A stretch of 64,000 bases of DNA, taken from contig NW_019211455.1 of NCBI RefSeq assembly GCF_002443255.2, forward strand, positions 20,497,126 through 20,561,125, given 5' to 3'. Every line of letters starts with the position of its first letter. Position 1 is the stretch's first letter. The translations under genes were made by a program, and so were the position numbers. Source of the DNA: Varroa destructor. Lineage: Eukaryota; Arthropoda; Arachnida; Mesostigmata; Varroidae. Below the pieces are notes generated by a model. It made no database searches. It saw only the letters and a program-made list of their open reading frames with translations, and was not told the origin of the DNA. Positions 26,472 through 38,135 of this stretch are shown here, one piece after another.

Positions 26472-28838
26472 TATATATATAGATCGCTTGTAGTGTAGTC
26501 TTTCGCACCAATGCCGCTGTAGGTATGGGCAAAACAGGTAACCCTGCGATATTGCTCTTGCGTCTTTAAAGTTCTGAGACACAATTGTATTTGCGTCCCA
26601 GGGGCTGGCGTTGCATCTGCACCCTGTCGCTTTCTATGTGCGGACGCATGGGCCGCTGTATCGGTATCTGGCTTGCGCTAGCCATTTGAAATGCACAGAG
26701 AACTCTGCTCGTCTGTGACAAAACAAGATTTACTTTTCTTGTCGTCCTAGTTGTGACCGTTGTCGTGTTTTGTTATTGGTATCGTTACCTTTGTTGCTGC
26801 GGTCGCTATTAGCGAGATCGGGAGGAGGTCAGAGAATGGGGCAGACACAGCGAAGCAAACAAAGTAAGCAGCTGGGCATCCACCTAGTGAAGCTTTTGCG
26901 TGCCTTTCGCAGATTGCACATTCATAGTAGGGGGTCAGAAACGAAATGGAAAAGAGGCGAAACCCAACTTTCAACTTTACAATGCTCTTTTCGAGTTTCG
27001 GTGACTCCTCTTTTTGTGCGTTCGAAACTGCTACTTGCACAGCCACCGCTCGATTCACTGCTGCTGTTCCATGCAAGCATCGATTTTACCGCTCTTCAGG
27101 AGAAGCTGAATTTTTACGAAGACTTTGCCGGGCTCAAAGTTCGCGGGCAACTGCAGCACGGGGTCGCAAAAAAAAAAAAAGAATCCAGAGACAGTAGTAA
27201 TGGGTCGAGCTCTCGCGGAGCTTGAAACAGTCTGAAAAATCAATGGAGAGGATGGCTCTTGTAGAAAGAAGTAGCATGGGATGCAGATTTTGTGGATGAG
27301 ACGATACCTATCTTGCTTTGCCCTCATCCGACCCACAATTTTCTACCGTCGTCGTAACAGCATAGAAGAATGGTTCGGCTGGCGACCTCCAAAGTTGAAT
27401 TGGCTAGCTACGGCACAAAATTGTTTGACGATAGCGTCTTAATGCACGTGCGCTAGCTGTTGAAAGTTTGAAAAAAGCTAGTAAACCCCCTTCACTCAGT
27501 GAATATGACAAAGTGTAGGGGAAAGTGGCAAGGGGGTCTGTGCAAAGCAAGCCTCGATATGGATTGGTATAGAAAATGCAGAAATGAAGAAGAAAGCATT
27601 ATCTTTGTATGCCTTTGAAGATGTAGTGGGGCCAGCCGGCCGTGAGCGACAAGAAACGTTTTAGCCAGTAGAGCCAGTAAGCGTACAGTTATACAGAGGA
27701 TATCGTATATGAATCACTGAGTATTACGCGCTGTATGTGCGCGACATTGACATATATGAAGAAAAGCTTATATTTAAGAACAGCTGAAGCTTGTTTGCTT
27801 CGGATGTAGATCTGTTGTACTAGTATCATTCGATATAGATAGCCAACAACAATGGCCGCTAGTTGGCGGCTTTATTAATATCGAAACGAAGCTGTTATTT
27901 GCTATCAGACAGAAGTGCAATATTGCTCCGAAATAAACCTGCAGATTGGAAGAGCTTTCAAACTGTCAATTTTCGGTTTTCGCAGATCGTGCACGGATAC
28001 TATATGCAGCACGGGGTTTTTGAGGAAGATATGTCGTCGGGTGTACACAGTCATAGTAGCTTCACTCATTATATACGTCCCTGTAATGGATTTGTGATAA
28101 CGTGTTTGCCTACCAAATATGGGGGCAGTGGTTGTATAGGTTTAAAATGGGGTGCGGATACAATTCGTTTTTATTGGAAGCCAGCCGTCTGAATCGATGA
28201 TTAACGATAACATCCGACGTAAAATTTCAAACCTTACATGTCGATGTAAGCATTGTTTGGTGTTCTATATATGTGCATATAGTTATATGCATATGATTCA
28301 AGTAAGCTACCTTCGCAGTATCAAAATCGCTAGTGCATGCAGGTGCAGCAAATATTCAAATAATCTCAATGGCTTGTCCGCACAAACAATTCGTATTTTA
28401 GCCAGTATTTTCTAATGGCCCGCTTTTCAGATCTTCACAGATCTGGCTATAAAGATTTATCTCATTTTTTACTTACGTTTAGTCATTTATAAAGGTCCTT
28501 AAAAAGGTAGGCGCAACATATCGATGGTGAAACTGTAAACCCATTTCCAAGAGAGGAACCGTCCTTCTGGGGGTTCCTTTTGGCTCGCCAATCTGCTGGC
28601 AAGCAAACGCTCCACACAGAGTGATCTTAGCCGAGGTCGACCACCCCAAGACTTTAAGGGGGTGAGGTGTCAAGTATCGGGCTGATGACAAGACGACGAG
28701 TGACTAAAGTGGAGTAGGCGGGGCTTCTTTTCTCTCAGGTTGGCCCAAAAGAAAGTAACTCGACCTCACGAGCACTTTGATTATTACGTGCCTCCTCATG
28801 CAACACGCAGCGCCGTGGCGCAAAGCAGCGACGGCCAT

Positions 28839-28854
28839 CACCACCACCACCACC
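28839..28854. repeat. short (CAC)5 repeat
   Basis: There are five CAC units followed by CGCCG. Confidence 0.8.
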
Positions 28855-31276
28855 GCCGAACAGGAAATTAAACGCCCTTTGAGGCTCCTGAACGACGGTA
28901 AAAGCCGTTGGAGGAAATTTGATCTGATCATTTTCAGAAGCCTCTTTTCATAGCAATCTCAGCCCGTTCGCACTTGCCAGACCTCTCAAGTGCATCACAA
29001 AGCAGATGCCTATTACCGGCGTTAGAACCAAAAAAATTCGGATCGGCGCGCAATTGTTGTCTATTGTCGTTTGAAGCAGCATGGAAGCAATTAATGTGAA
29101 ATGTTACTGGGAGTGCTTGTATCTTGCAAACTACGCGGGGGGAAAGGGGTTTATGCAGAGAGCTAGTCTGGTTACGGGGCGACATGGTTTCGGTGTCTAG
29201 GATCTACATAATCTTTGATTGATGAATAAATTAAAGCTCAATGTGTTTCTAAAGGTGTCAGAATAAAGATTTTAATTGCGCGATTACTTTTAGCCTACTA
29301 GTAACTTTGCTACAGACAGAAAACTTCTTTTTGATGACCTATACATACGTAACTCACACGAAATATATATCGATTTTACTTTGATATTTCGAGCTATAAA
29401 TCGTGATTTAGAACGTTGCTTGATAAGAAAAACAATTAGGAATCCTGTAAAAGTCAATTTTCGATTTTGAGGTATAGCAAATTTTACGTGATTATTGAAA
29501 ACGAATAAGTTTTACAGAAAAATACATACATTTTATTGAGAAACAAAAACAAAATTCAAATACATCACGCGGCAAGTCGCCCAAAATTCGATTGATAGCT
29601 TACGGGAGATACAAGCTAAATACTAGACCTTTTATAGCGTCGTATGATTTGATGGAGATGATCAATAAGTAGTAATAATAGTAATAACAATATCGGTAGT
29701 AAGCTTTGATTTTTTATTATTGAAGCAAAAATTGAGCAATCTTTTTCTCTGTCGGTTTGTCTTGTAAAAAGGGCTGTAGACCATTTGCCTTTATCGCTAA
29801 TTGGACGAAACTGCACTAACTGCACACGTTTAAAGAAAGCAATACGATTTAGGAAGATCGTAAAAAGTCTGTACTATTCCATGCTCAGCGTGTTGACGTG
29901 CCAGAATCAATCAGATGACAGCGAACGAGCAGATTGGTCTTTGTCGAAGGGGGCAACCTTTTTGCGCTCGGTTTCCGACACTAATTTAGCCTAGGAATCC
30001 ACCTTTCGGTCTCAGTGAAGACATACGGTGCAGTCTGAGGACTGTTGGGGATCGCTCAAATGAGTCTCGAGTGAGTTGCGGGACCTACTTCTGAACAGGA
30101 GGAATGGTCAGCCGGCAAAAGCCTAAATGCTCGTAATTTGTTGTTCATTGAAAATGGCTAACTACTTCAAGTAAGCGCAGCCCCAAAGGCGGCCAAAGAG
30201 CTGGAGGACATGGGAGCCCTGCCGGGTCGGATCATGACTGCCTAAGGCATACTGCATTGTCCAACGTACAATAATACCAGCGGAGCACAGCGACAGCCGA
30301 ATTGGCCAGAAGCTTACCCAGGCATTGCGTGATCTACGCGTCCTGCTATGAGACGATGACTTCTCGTAGGTCTGCTGTACCAGAAAATGTACAGGTTACC
30401 TGAGATAGTTGCAGCCCCGTTTTACCTGAATCTATTGATTGGGAGAAACGTTTCAATTGTATCATGGCTATAATGAAATGGGCTCCGAAACATAAGAACA
30501 CTGAATATCTGAAAGAAGCTTAGATTCTACAAGAACAGGATAAAGCAAATGGCTTATTACAGTAGAAACGTCCAGGACTAAGCATGCCTTGCTTGGTCCT
30601 AAATTATGCCGTAGATGGTTCTTGCTTCAACACATTTTTACACCATGCCACACTTTGAATGTTTATGTTAGTAACGATTGAAAATAGTCTCATTAACGTA
30701 AATGGTAATAAAAGTCGGACATCCCATTTGCAAGTTTGTCAAATTTGAGAAGTTACAGTTAAAAAAACAGTCCACACATAGAATGCAAAGTTCGTAATCG
30801 ACCGCGCAATTAGATCTATCGCAGTAGGTCAGATAGTACAACTAAAAAAAGATTAGTTAACAAAATCTGGGTTTGTTATCGCACTACGCTGACCGCTTGA
30901 GTGTTGATCTTCAGCAGGCATAACGGCAGACCTACATAAAGTTGTCACTATCGTTGCAGATTAACGATAACATTTCGTCTAGATAATAAATAACCCAGTA
31001 TATGTACGTGAGCGATTGACGACCCATTTGCATCCGGTCTCGTTACAGCCGACAAACAACCCGGGCTTAGCTACCACAGTAATATCAGCCCCCTTAAAAA
31101 TTAAGGTTCGCATAAGATTAGCGGCATCAGTCGAAATTTTAACATGATTTGTAATGTTTCGCTCAGTTTTCGGTAATGCGTCTATTTTTGGAACAGATTA
31201 GATATATGGTATGAAATAATCCACACCTATCGTAGGAAAAAAGAAACTGTCTGTCATGCTTCTCAAAAGTACTGTG

Positions 31277-31292
31277 TTTTTTTTTTTTTTTT
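31277..31292. repeat. T16 homopolymer
   Basis: This is a run of sixteen T; no associated element is recognised. Confidence 0.85.
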
Positions 31293-31423
31293 GAAGATTA
31301 TTCCGTTGGTTATTGCTGAGGATGTTGCGCAGCAACTCCTTCACTGGGATTAACGGGAAGCAAGCGGGATAAACCCCGCGATTTACATAAAAAAAAGAAG
31401 GTATAGTTGATTTTTTTTATTAG

Positions 31424-31502
31424 ACAGGAGCAACATGCCGTCATTAGCAGATCCAGAAATCACTGTCCCCGTCGGGGATCTGAGGAAAAATCTAAGAGAA
31501 AG
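31424..31502 (+). CDS. candidate internal exon, unassigned
   Basis: A T-rich tract ending in TTATTAG precedes the segment and AAAG|GTATAC follows it, so both splice signals fit. The frame between them is open and includes an ATG at 31435. It encodes about 25 residues with mixed charge (PEITVPVGDLRKNLRER). The frame stays open to 31680 if the donor is not used. No family is recognised, and the length is small enough to arise by chance. Confidence 0.15.
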
Positions 31503-32920
31503 GTATACGGTCAAATGTGTTTTCAGTGCTGGCTGGATTGAGATGTCCTCTAATTATCTCTCTTATGTCCCAGATACGAATTTTCTTTACGTAGGCAGCG
31601 TGATAGGCTTTGTCTTCGTTTCGCTCGTAGCACCAAAAAAGATGAAACATCTCCAGAGATCCCCTATTATCTTCCACTAGCGACTAATCAACTGTAATAA
31701 AAAGTTGAAGGGAAAAACCAGAAAGTACAGGATGAATAGTTCAAGCTGCAATTCTGTTTGTGAAGGAGTGCGTGTATTCGTTTCAATTAAGGGTAAATTC
31801 TGTGTGCAGCGAGAAAAACATGAATAGTTTCACAGATGTACCTCGAGATCCCCTGTACCATAAGCACTACTACCATTACTAGTACTGCTATTCTTGGAAA
31901 CACAGCAGAAAAACAGATCTGGCTTCTAAAAGACGTGTCTTAGAATAGAACAAGAAATGACTACATACTGACGATCTACTGTTCCTACGCGCACGCGCTT
32001 TAGACAATTTTCAAAAAATTTGCGTCCAACTAAATGTTTAAGGCCTTCAGAGGATCCACCGTTCGTTGCAGTCGCGCATTCTCTTATTATACTGTAGTAA
32101 TTCGCGCTTGAATGATCGGCAGTCTCATTTATTTCAAATACTTCTGACGAAAATATTGGCCAAAATACGAATGAACGTATAAGCATTACGCCAATAAGTT
32201 ACAAGTGATGACGAAAAACTTACAAATACAGCATGATTCCAGTGACGAATCAGTGACGATCCGGTAAATTCTGTCGATCCCGCGCTCGTTAGAGGAATTC
32301 GTAAATAGATGATCGTCTCGATAGAAGCTCTGACATCTAAAGGTTTCACTCTAGATACGTTTTTCTCATACTAAGACTATATATATATATGAACAATCAA
32401 TAGTCAAACGTTTTCTAAAATGATCAAGAACTCTGCCTTAGCTGCATGCACGTAGCTAGGTGCATGATCCGCATTGCACTGCATGTCATAATCTGGGTTG
32501 CAAGCAAACATTGAGAAGCTGACCGTTTAATGTGCTTTCTACACATTAGGTCTGTAAATGCGTAATTGTCAAACTTTTTTTTTATAATAACTTCTATACA
32601 TCGCCTTCACCCGCCCCTCTTCCCACTTTGTCCTACTCTCTTCACGTAATAAGCATTCCTTTTTTCTGTCCTTTCTCCTTCCGCCTGATTGGAACTGTGA
32701 GAAAGTTTCTGCAGCGACTGTGAATAATCTGCAGCAAAAGCTAAGTATGCGGCGAGAATCGGGAGCGGAGTAGAACGACATAGGTGAGGTCAAAACAATG
32801 CGGATATATTATTCTATTATGTATTCAAAGTGAGTCGGCCGTTGTCACTGCCAGTTGGCCGATGCTGGGGGTGTACGACTACCCGGTGGTCCGTTTACCA
32901 TAGCGATAGCAAAGTTGTAG
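31503..32920. other. gene-free stretch
   Basis: No gene or repeat family was seen. A pyrimidine-rich interval lies at about 32570-32690 on the plus strand, and a short TA tract at about 32378-32390. Confidence 0.5.
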
Positions 32921-33040
32921 CACGGTTTAATCATTGATACTCTTACCCAGCTGCTGCAGATGGCCCTGCTCCTATTTCCGCCAACAACCAGCAGCGATAT
33001 TTAGCAGCTGGAGAATTAAAGTATCAATGATTAAACCATG
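32921..33040. repeat. fold-back (inverted-repeat) element, MITE-like
   Basis: The 18 bases at 32924-32941 (ggtttaatcattgatact) are the exact reverse complement of 33020-33037, and two or three further pairs lie outside. A second inner pair, ccagctgct at 32947-32955 and its complement at 33003-33011, extends the stem. The unpaired centre is about 47 bases. The whole would fold into one 120-base hairpin. It contains no coding frame. A miniature non-autonomous transposon or a transcribed hairpin are both possible; I did not identify a target-site duplication. Confidence 0.7.
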
Positions 33041-34512
33041 CCCGCTTTCTCTGCCCTACCCAGAATAGATTAGAGTTTGAACGGCCCAAGCTTCTGGCTG
33101 GAGGCTATCGGAGAGTAGTGCCTGTCGGTATCATCTACACGCTACTACGGAGCGGTTCAACTCAGTCTAGTGGGAGTACAAAGAATCTCGCGATACTTGC
33201 CTGTATCCTTGAAAATGAATCTGGCCTATAACATTATATACGTCGATGAAAGAAGGCAAATTCAGCGTATTTTAGGGTTGGGCATTGCTGGGCTGGACTA
33301 GCGCGTCAAGTTGAGTGGACAAACGCAGAGTTCTATACGAACATAACAGAATATTGTCTCATTTTTTTTTTTGTAAAAGTGTTATCGTACACAAAATAAT
33401 AATAATAATTTTTTAAGGTGTTTGTTTATGATATAACTGGAAACTTTTACTTAGTGCTACTCAATACACTAGGCACACGTATCTAGAATCTTAAATGATC
33501 TACTTCACTAAGACTTTCAAAGTTCGCTATTTTCATAAGCTAGTTTCGTATTGTTTTTTTTAATTACGGGTAATCAGAAGTACACCTTTGTTGTAGTCGG
33601 TGTTGAAACAAGTCTCAGAGCAGACATTGTGCGCTTAGAACGTTACGTGCGTTGAAAACTTGGACTACTTAGGATTTTTTGTGGAAACCTAGATGGTGGC
33701 GAATTCGAGCCCCGATACTCGAAACGCACAAACATAGAACTCTCTACGTTTGAGATTGGAATAGGACAATAAGCGGAAGTGATTATTTTTAGAATAAGGC
33801 TTATTATCACCTTAAAATTTGCAGATTTTCTTATTCTGCGGTCGGCTGAATAATCATACGGGAATTATCCATTTGCAAGCCAACTAAATGAGAGCACAAT
33901 AAAGATCTGGATACGCAACAGCGTGACCTACTCGACAAATTGTTCAGAATTCTATCTTAATAATATAATGCGCATCGCAATTACCTAACTGAGTTTTTAT
34001 CTCCAAGCCTGCGCTATAATAGAAGTGATATGCGTAAAGCCTGCCGACGCCATAGCCTTCCACTGTATTGACCTCCGTGTATTCTCAATCTTCCCCTAAT
34101 TTTCTCATAATTCGTGCTAATAATTGACAACTTCAATTTACTGAGTAATTTTATTTTTAATTAGGTAATTTCATGACGAAGAATTTCGAGGTAGTATTAA
34201 CCAAAGCTAGACATCCAGCAAAGGGCCTGTGCCACCTTATATGTCGCTAACTTTAGTTAGCGTGTACATGACCAGCACGGAGACATAAAAATTGAACTAG
34301 CTAAATACAACCTGCGTATCTACAAAGATGTCTATTTCAATCGAACGGATCGAGGCAGACTTCAATGGATGACCGTCTTCGCTCTGGCTGGCAGAATCCT
34401 TTGTGGCCATGCTGTACCATAAATTAGCCAAAGTAAAGGAGACAGCGGCTGGGTCTAGGTTCGTACGCGTTTGAGCGTTTGTTGAACGAGTGTTTTTTGA
34501 AACAGCAGTAAA
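33041..34512. other. gene-free stretch
   Basis: There is an AAT tract at about 33395-33409 just after a T run, and otherwise AT-rich sequence with no recognisable gene. Confidence 0.5.
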
Positions 34513-34851
34513 TCATAGCGTACGAAGATATTCCCTAAATAGATAAAGACTGTTTGAAGCACTCTTTTTTTGTCGATCTCGTCCTTTAGCTGGTGTGATC
34601 ATCGCCGTTAATGATACACTAGGCCAACCCGTAGGACCTTGTCGCGTGCCCTCACCGTGCAGCTTACCAGCTAATGTGGGGTCGATTTTTTTGTAGATAG
34701 ACAATTCGAAAACGTCATTTTTACTAACTTCGAGTGCAGGCGGAAGGCCAATGGGCAGTGCGTTCGAGGCTACTGATAATTGGTAACGCATCGAGAAGTC
34801 AAATGGCCAGGAGTGTGTTATCGTTAGCTGGCTGTCTATAATGTGAGGTCG
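34513..34851 (-). CDS. unassigned coding-like frame
   Basis: The stretch is open for 113 codons from a TAA at 34852-34854 to a TGA at its end, with a possible internal ATG at 34791. The residues are mixed in charge with hydrophobic/polar alternation near the start (a THSWPFDFSMRYQLSV stretch), but no family is recognised. About five or six frames this long are expected by chance in the window, so this is only a candidate exon. Confidence 0.15.
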   Translation of the reverse strand, partial: RPHIIDSQLTITHSWPFDFSMRYQLSVASNALPIGLPPALEVSKNDVFELSIYKKIDPTLAGKLHGEGTRQGPTGWPSVSLTAMITPAKGRDRQKKSASNSLYLFREYLRTL

Positions 34852-37802
34852 TTACATGGAGTTTATAATCGTTCAACACATATTAGGTACAGTTGAGACC
34901 AGATGAGCATTGTCGTGAAGTTCGTTGTTTAAGGCTGACTCATGCAGACCGGAGTCATTCTGGACTATGTCGTCAAGCGTGAACTAAGGCTATTGTTGAG
35001 CAGATTAAATTGAGATGCAATTATATCTCCCCGTTCGGGCAGTTCTCGTCGATTTTTCGACGACGTCGCTGCATTGGCTCTGATTGCAACGTGCCCAGAT
35101 GCAAAAAAAAACTTTTTGGGTCGAATTTTTACCTTGAAATATCAGTTGAAGGAATAACAGGCCCGGGTATATTGGAGATGGCTTGGCTGCAAATCCCCAG
35201 AGGGTAATTTTCAAATTTACCATACCAAACACCGCCCCACTTATTATTACAGTTATCATTTAGAGCTGAAACCAAACCGCTGCTAGAAGACAGGTAACTG
35301 TCTATAAAGCATATTGTAATGCAGCATACATCCAACAGGAGCGATCGTATATGGGCAGAACGGGCGACTCGTATCACTGTTATTATAGATAAACGTATGT
35401 AATATCCTAATTAATTCGATAATATCCATCCCAATAAGAAAGAGTATGTGCTATGCAATGACAAACCTGCGAATTCGAAAATTTGAGATGTCCCATCTCA
35501 TATGGGTAGAAATCGACTCGGTTATAAAGCCTAGAGGGAATAACTTCCCTATTTGAGTCAATGAAAAAGCAATGTTGAAGTATTGGTGGTCATCTATCAT
35601 TTGCTCAATCAGCTAAATTTTTTTAAGGATCGAGAAAAGGCCGAAAATAGAACTAGAAAAAAAACTAGAGAAAAAAAAAAGCACAAGCAGAAACTAACTT
35701 GGTCCAGGCGTTCGGAACGGAATATGATATTTAAGAAAAACACATTTTACCTACATTTAGCTACAAACGCATGCATTATTATAAGAGAAACATTGTTTCA
35801 GACGTATGGTCGTTTTAGCTTTAACCGTATCCATGCAGATATTTGGATATATTTATTTTCTCACTGTTTGATTGCGACAGTCTAAGTTCTATACTATAAG
35901 AAATCTAATTGCTTAGTAGACCTAACTCGTGTGCTCTTCTCACTTACCATTCTCTAGACTGATGCCCTGGTTACCGTCTACATCAGAATGGACACGTACG
36001 TAACCAGGGGTTTATACGAATATTACAGTACACTAGAAGGATCTCCGATAACGGGTCAAGTGCCGCAACGTACTGATAAAAGATGATCCTCTATTAACAA
36101 ATTGTGCTATCTACGTAATCCACATCGTTTTACCGTCCTACAAGATGCAATCTTTCTGCCGTTTCTTTTATCGCCTCAGGCGCGCCGATTGCAACATATT
36201 TCGACCTCTCACCTTGAAATTAGATTTTCTAGCTCATTGATTTTAGGTAGCGTTCATAGGAGTCATGCGGACATACATAGATTTCTGTGCCTAATCTTTC
36301 AACATGTCACACTGTGTAGGGATACCGGGATTAGCGCGCCCTTTTTCTATCGTTTGCTAATTCTGTATCTAGCATCTTTCGGCGAAGATTTGTTAGTGTT
36401 TGCTATGACCTGACCATCATATACTTATCTCTGCTGGTCGTCTATCTTCTCTGGGAGTTATCATAACATACTGAAATTTGCAATATGATGACGTTTCTAC
36501 CCGATTGTAATTAAGCACAAATTTACTTTGCTGAATATTGGGCACGTCTCGCTTCTCAACTGGGATGCGGCAATAAAATTTCAATTATTTCAATAATATT
36601 AATAATAATAATAATTTTTTTCATTTCTCGTAGTTACCCAGTGTTAGGCGAGTCTCCAGCTTGAGTTTATGACTGTTCTAGAGATAAACTCTGCTGATAT
36701 ACGATAGAGGATAGCGCATATGTGCGGTTTTTATAACGGACTGGTGACTGGCGGCAACAGTCACCAGATTGCAGCGAATTCACTATAATAATAAATAGGT
36801 TCCATAGCTATTTAGAATGAAACGACTCGGGTGTGTGTGAGATCAAAGCGATGTCCTACCTTTAAAATATTCGGATTGTATCAGCTAAATGCGTACAAAT
36901 CTTACTGACAGATGGTGTTCAATAGAGCCTGTAAGACGGCCAACATCAGGCTAGCTACTAAATGAGGATAATGGGAACAAACATTCGCGAAAGTAGTATA
37001 CACTTTCAAAAGGAGATGAAGCTAATCAAATGCACGTGGGTGTGGTAGAGCAGGCCCACCATTGAAGTACCAGTCAGGCGTAAACGTGGCTGTTTCAGAT
37101 CTTAGTGAGTCTAACGTATATGTTGGAACTCTCGCAGCGGTTCTTCTGATCATTGAAGCAGTCTGTGTTTGAAAGCTCAGATACAGTTCTGTGTCATACA
37201 AGCAAGTTTACAAGTTTGGTTGTTGTACGATTTAAGTTACTTATAGTAGTACCATGTGTGCCATATGATAGTGGAGATAAGATAATACTTGATGCGTTTC
37301 CTGAAATGAAGCTTTAAGCGCACCAGAAGCTATATATACCTGTGACTTCACCGTACTACATCGCAGAAGCCAGCCACCATTATTATTAAAATATAATATT
37401 TTTTGGGCCAAATACTTTTACCATAAATATGTACCAGTTAAACTTGGGCTACGTAGTTGCGCTGCATGACATATCCTATGTGTGGGGGTAATCCTAAAAA
37501 ATTACTGTTCCTTGTTCATAGCAAATCAGTCAGTTTGTTGTCTCTGTTCTTGGAGATCCTTTCTAATGATAGTATTATAGACATCTGATAAAGGCTCTAT
37601 TGGATCCTTTTTGTATTCGTCAAAAACGTATTTGCTCAATTCCTGTTTTCGACTTTTACATACCTCTAGTAGGCCAGGGCTATTGACTATGGATTTAACT
37701 AGCCGAAAAACAACCTGCAGTCGACAGAACTATACCAAATAGGTTCCGGTTACTTAGGTTTTTAAGCAGGAATCGGATTGAGGAAAAAGGTAACAAATGT
37801 GT
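34852..37802. other. gene-free stretch
   Basis: No supported gene. The 100-codon frames at 35583-35885 and 36102-36413 (plus) have no motif. An AAT tract with T run is at about 36601-36622. Confidence 0.5.
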
Positions 37803-38135
37803 TCACAGCCCCACGACAAGCACGATCCAGTAGCTGTTTAACGGATAACTTGACAGCATATTGGGAACGTCTCGTGATCTCAATGTCCCGAGCAAATCGT
37901 AACTCCAGCTGACAAGATACATCCTGTGCTCAGGAAATTCAGATGACAAGTGGGCTTTCCAGTGATTTAGGACAACTGGTGTATCTCTGATGTACTCGCT
38001 AACAGGATGCTGTTTATAATTCCATAATAAGAACGTGTTTGGCTCTTCGTTGTCATTGTCACGGCGAGCGATGAAAGGCATCGGGCGACTAAAAAACGGT
38101 AAACGCTCGAAACTGGCTGGTAATGAAGAGTATGA
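37803..38135 (-). CDS. unassigned coding-like frame
   Basis: The frame is open for 111 codons after a TAA at 38136-38138, with an ATG at 38079-38081. Its composition looks protein-like: an acidic stretch near ARRDNDNEEPN, then tryptophans spaced as in NHWKAHLSSEFPEH and YLVSWSYDLLGTL. The next 400 bases upstream on the same strand (38290-38515) also hold protein-like segments in shifting frames. I do not recognise the family. It may be part of a frame-damaged gene copy or a chance frame. Confidence 0.22.
   Translation of the reverse strand, partial: SYSSLPASFERLPFFSRPMPFIARRDNDNEEPNTFLLWNYKQHPVSEYIRDTPVVLNHWKAHLSSEFPEHRMYLVSWSYDLLGTLRSRDVPNMLSSYPLNSYWIVLVVGL

Larger units (their letters stand above)
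26472..31423. other. gene-free stretch with GC-richer patches
   Basis: The intervals 26580-27220 and 28540-29170 are richer in G+C. The longest frame (26770-27225, plus, 151 codons) is basic and serine-rich with no domain. An overlapping minus frame crosses it, and it reads through the A13 run at 27168-27180, so I do not call it a gene. A CAC repeat lies at about 28839-28854 and T16 at 31277-31292. Confidence 0.4.

Noticed and set aside
26770..27225. longest open frame in the window, 151 codons
   Set aside because: It has low-complexity basic/serine-rich composition, reads through an A13 run, overlaps minus-strand frames, and has no domain; roughly one frame of this size is expected by chance.
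28198..28213. gattaacgataacat shared with 30959-30973
   Set aside because: Fifteen identical AT-rich bases in 64 kb can occur by chance, and the flanks diverge at once.
28430..28450. agatctggctat word also present near 56431 and partly elsewhere
   Set aside because: The shared length is only about 12 bases with unrelated flanks, which is too short to claim a repeat family.
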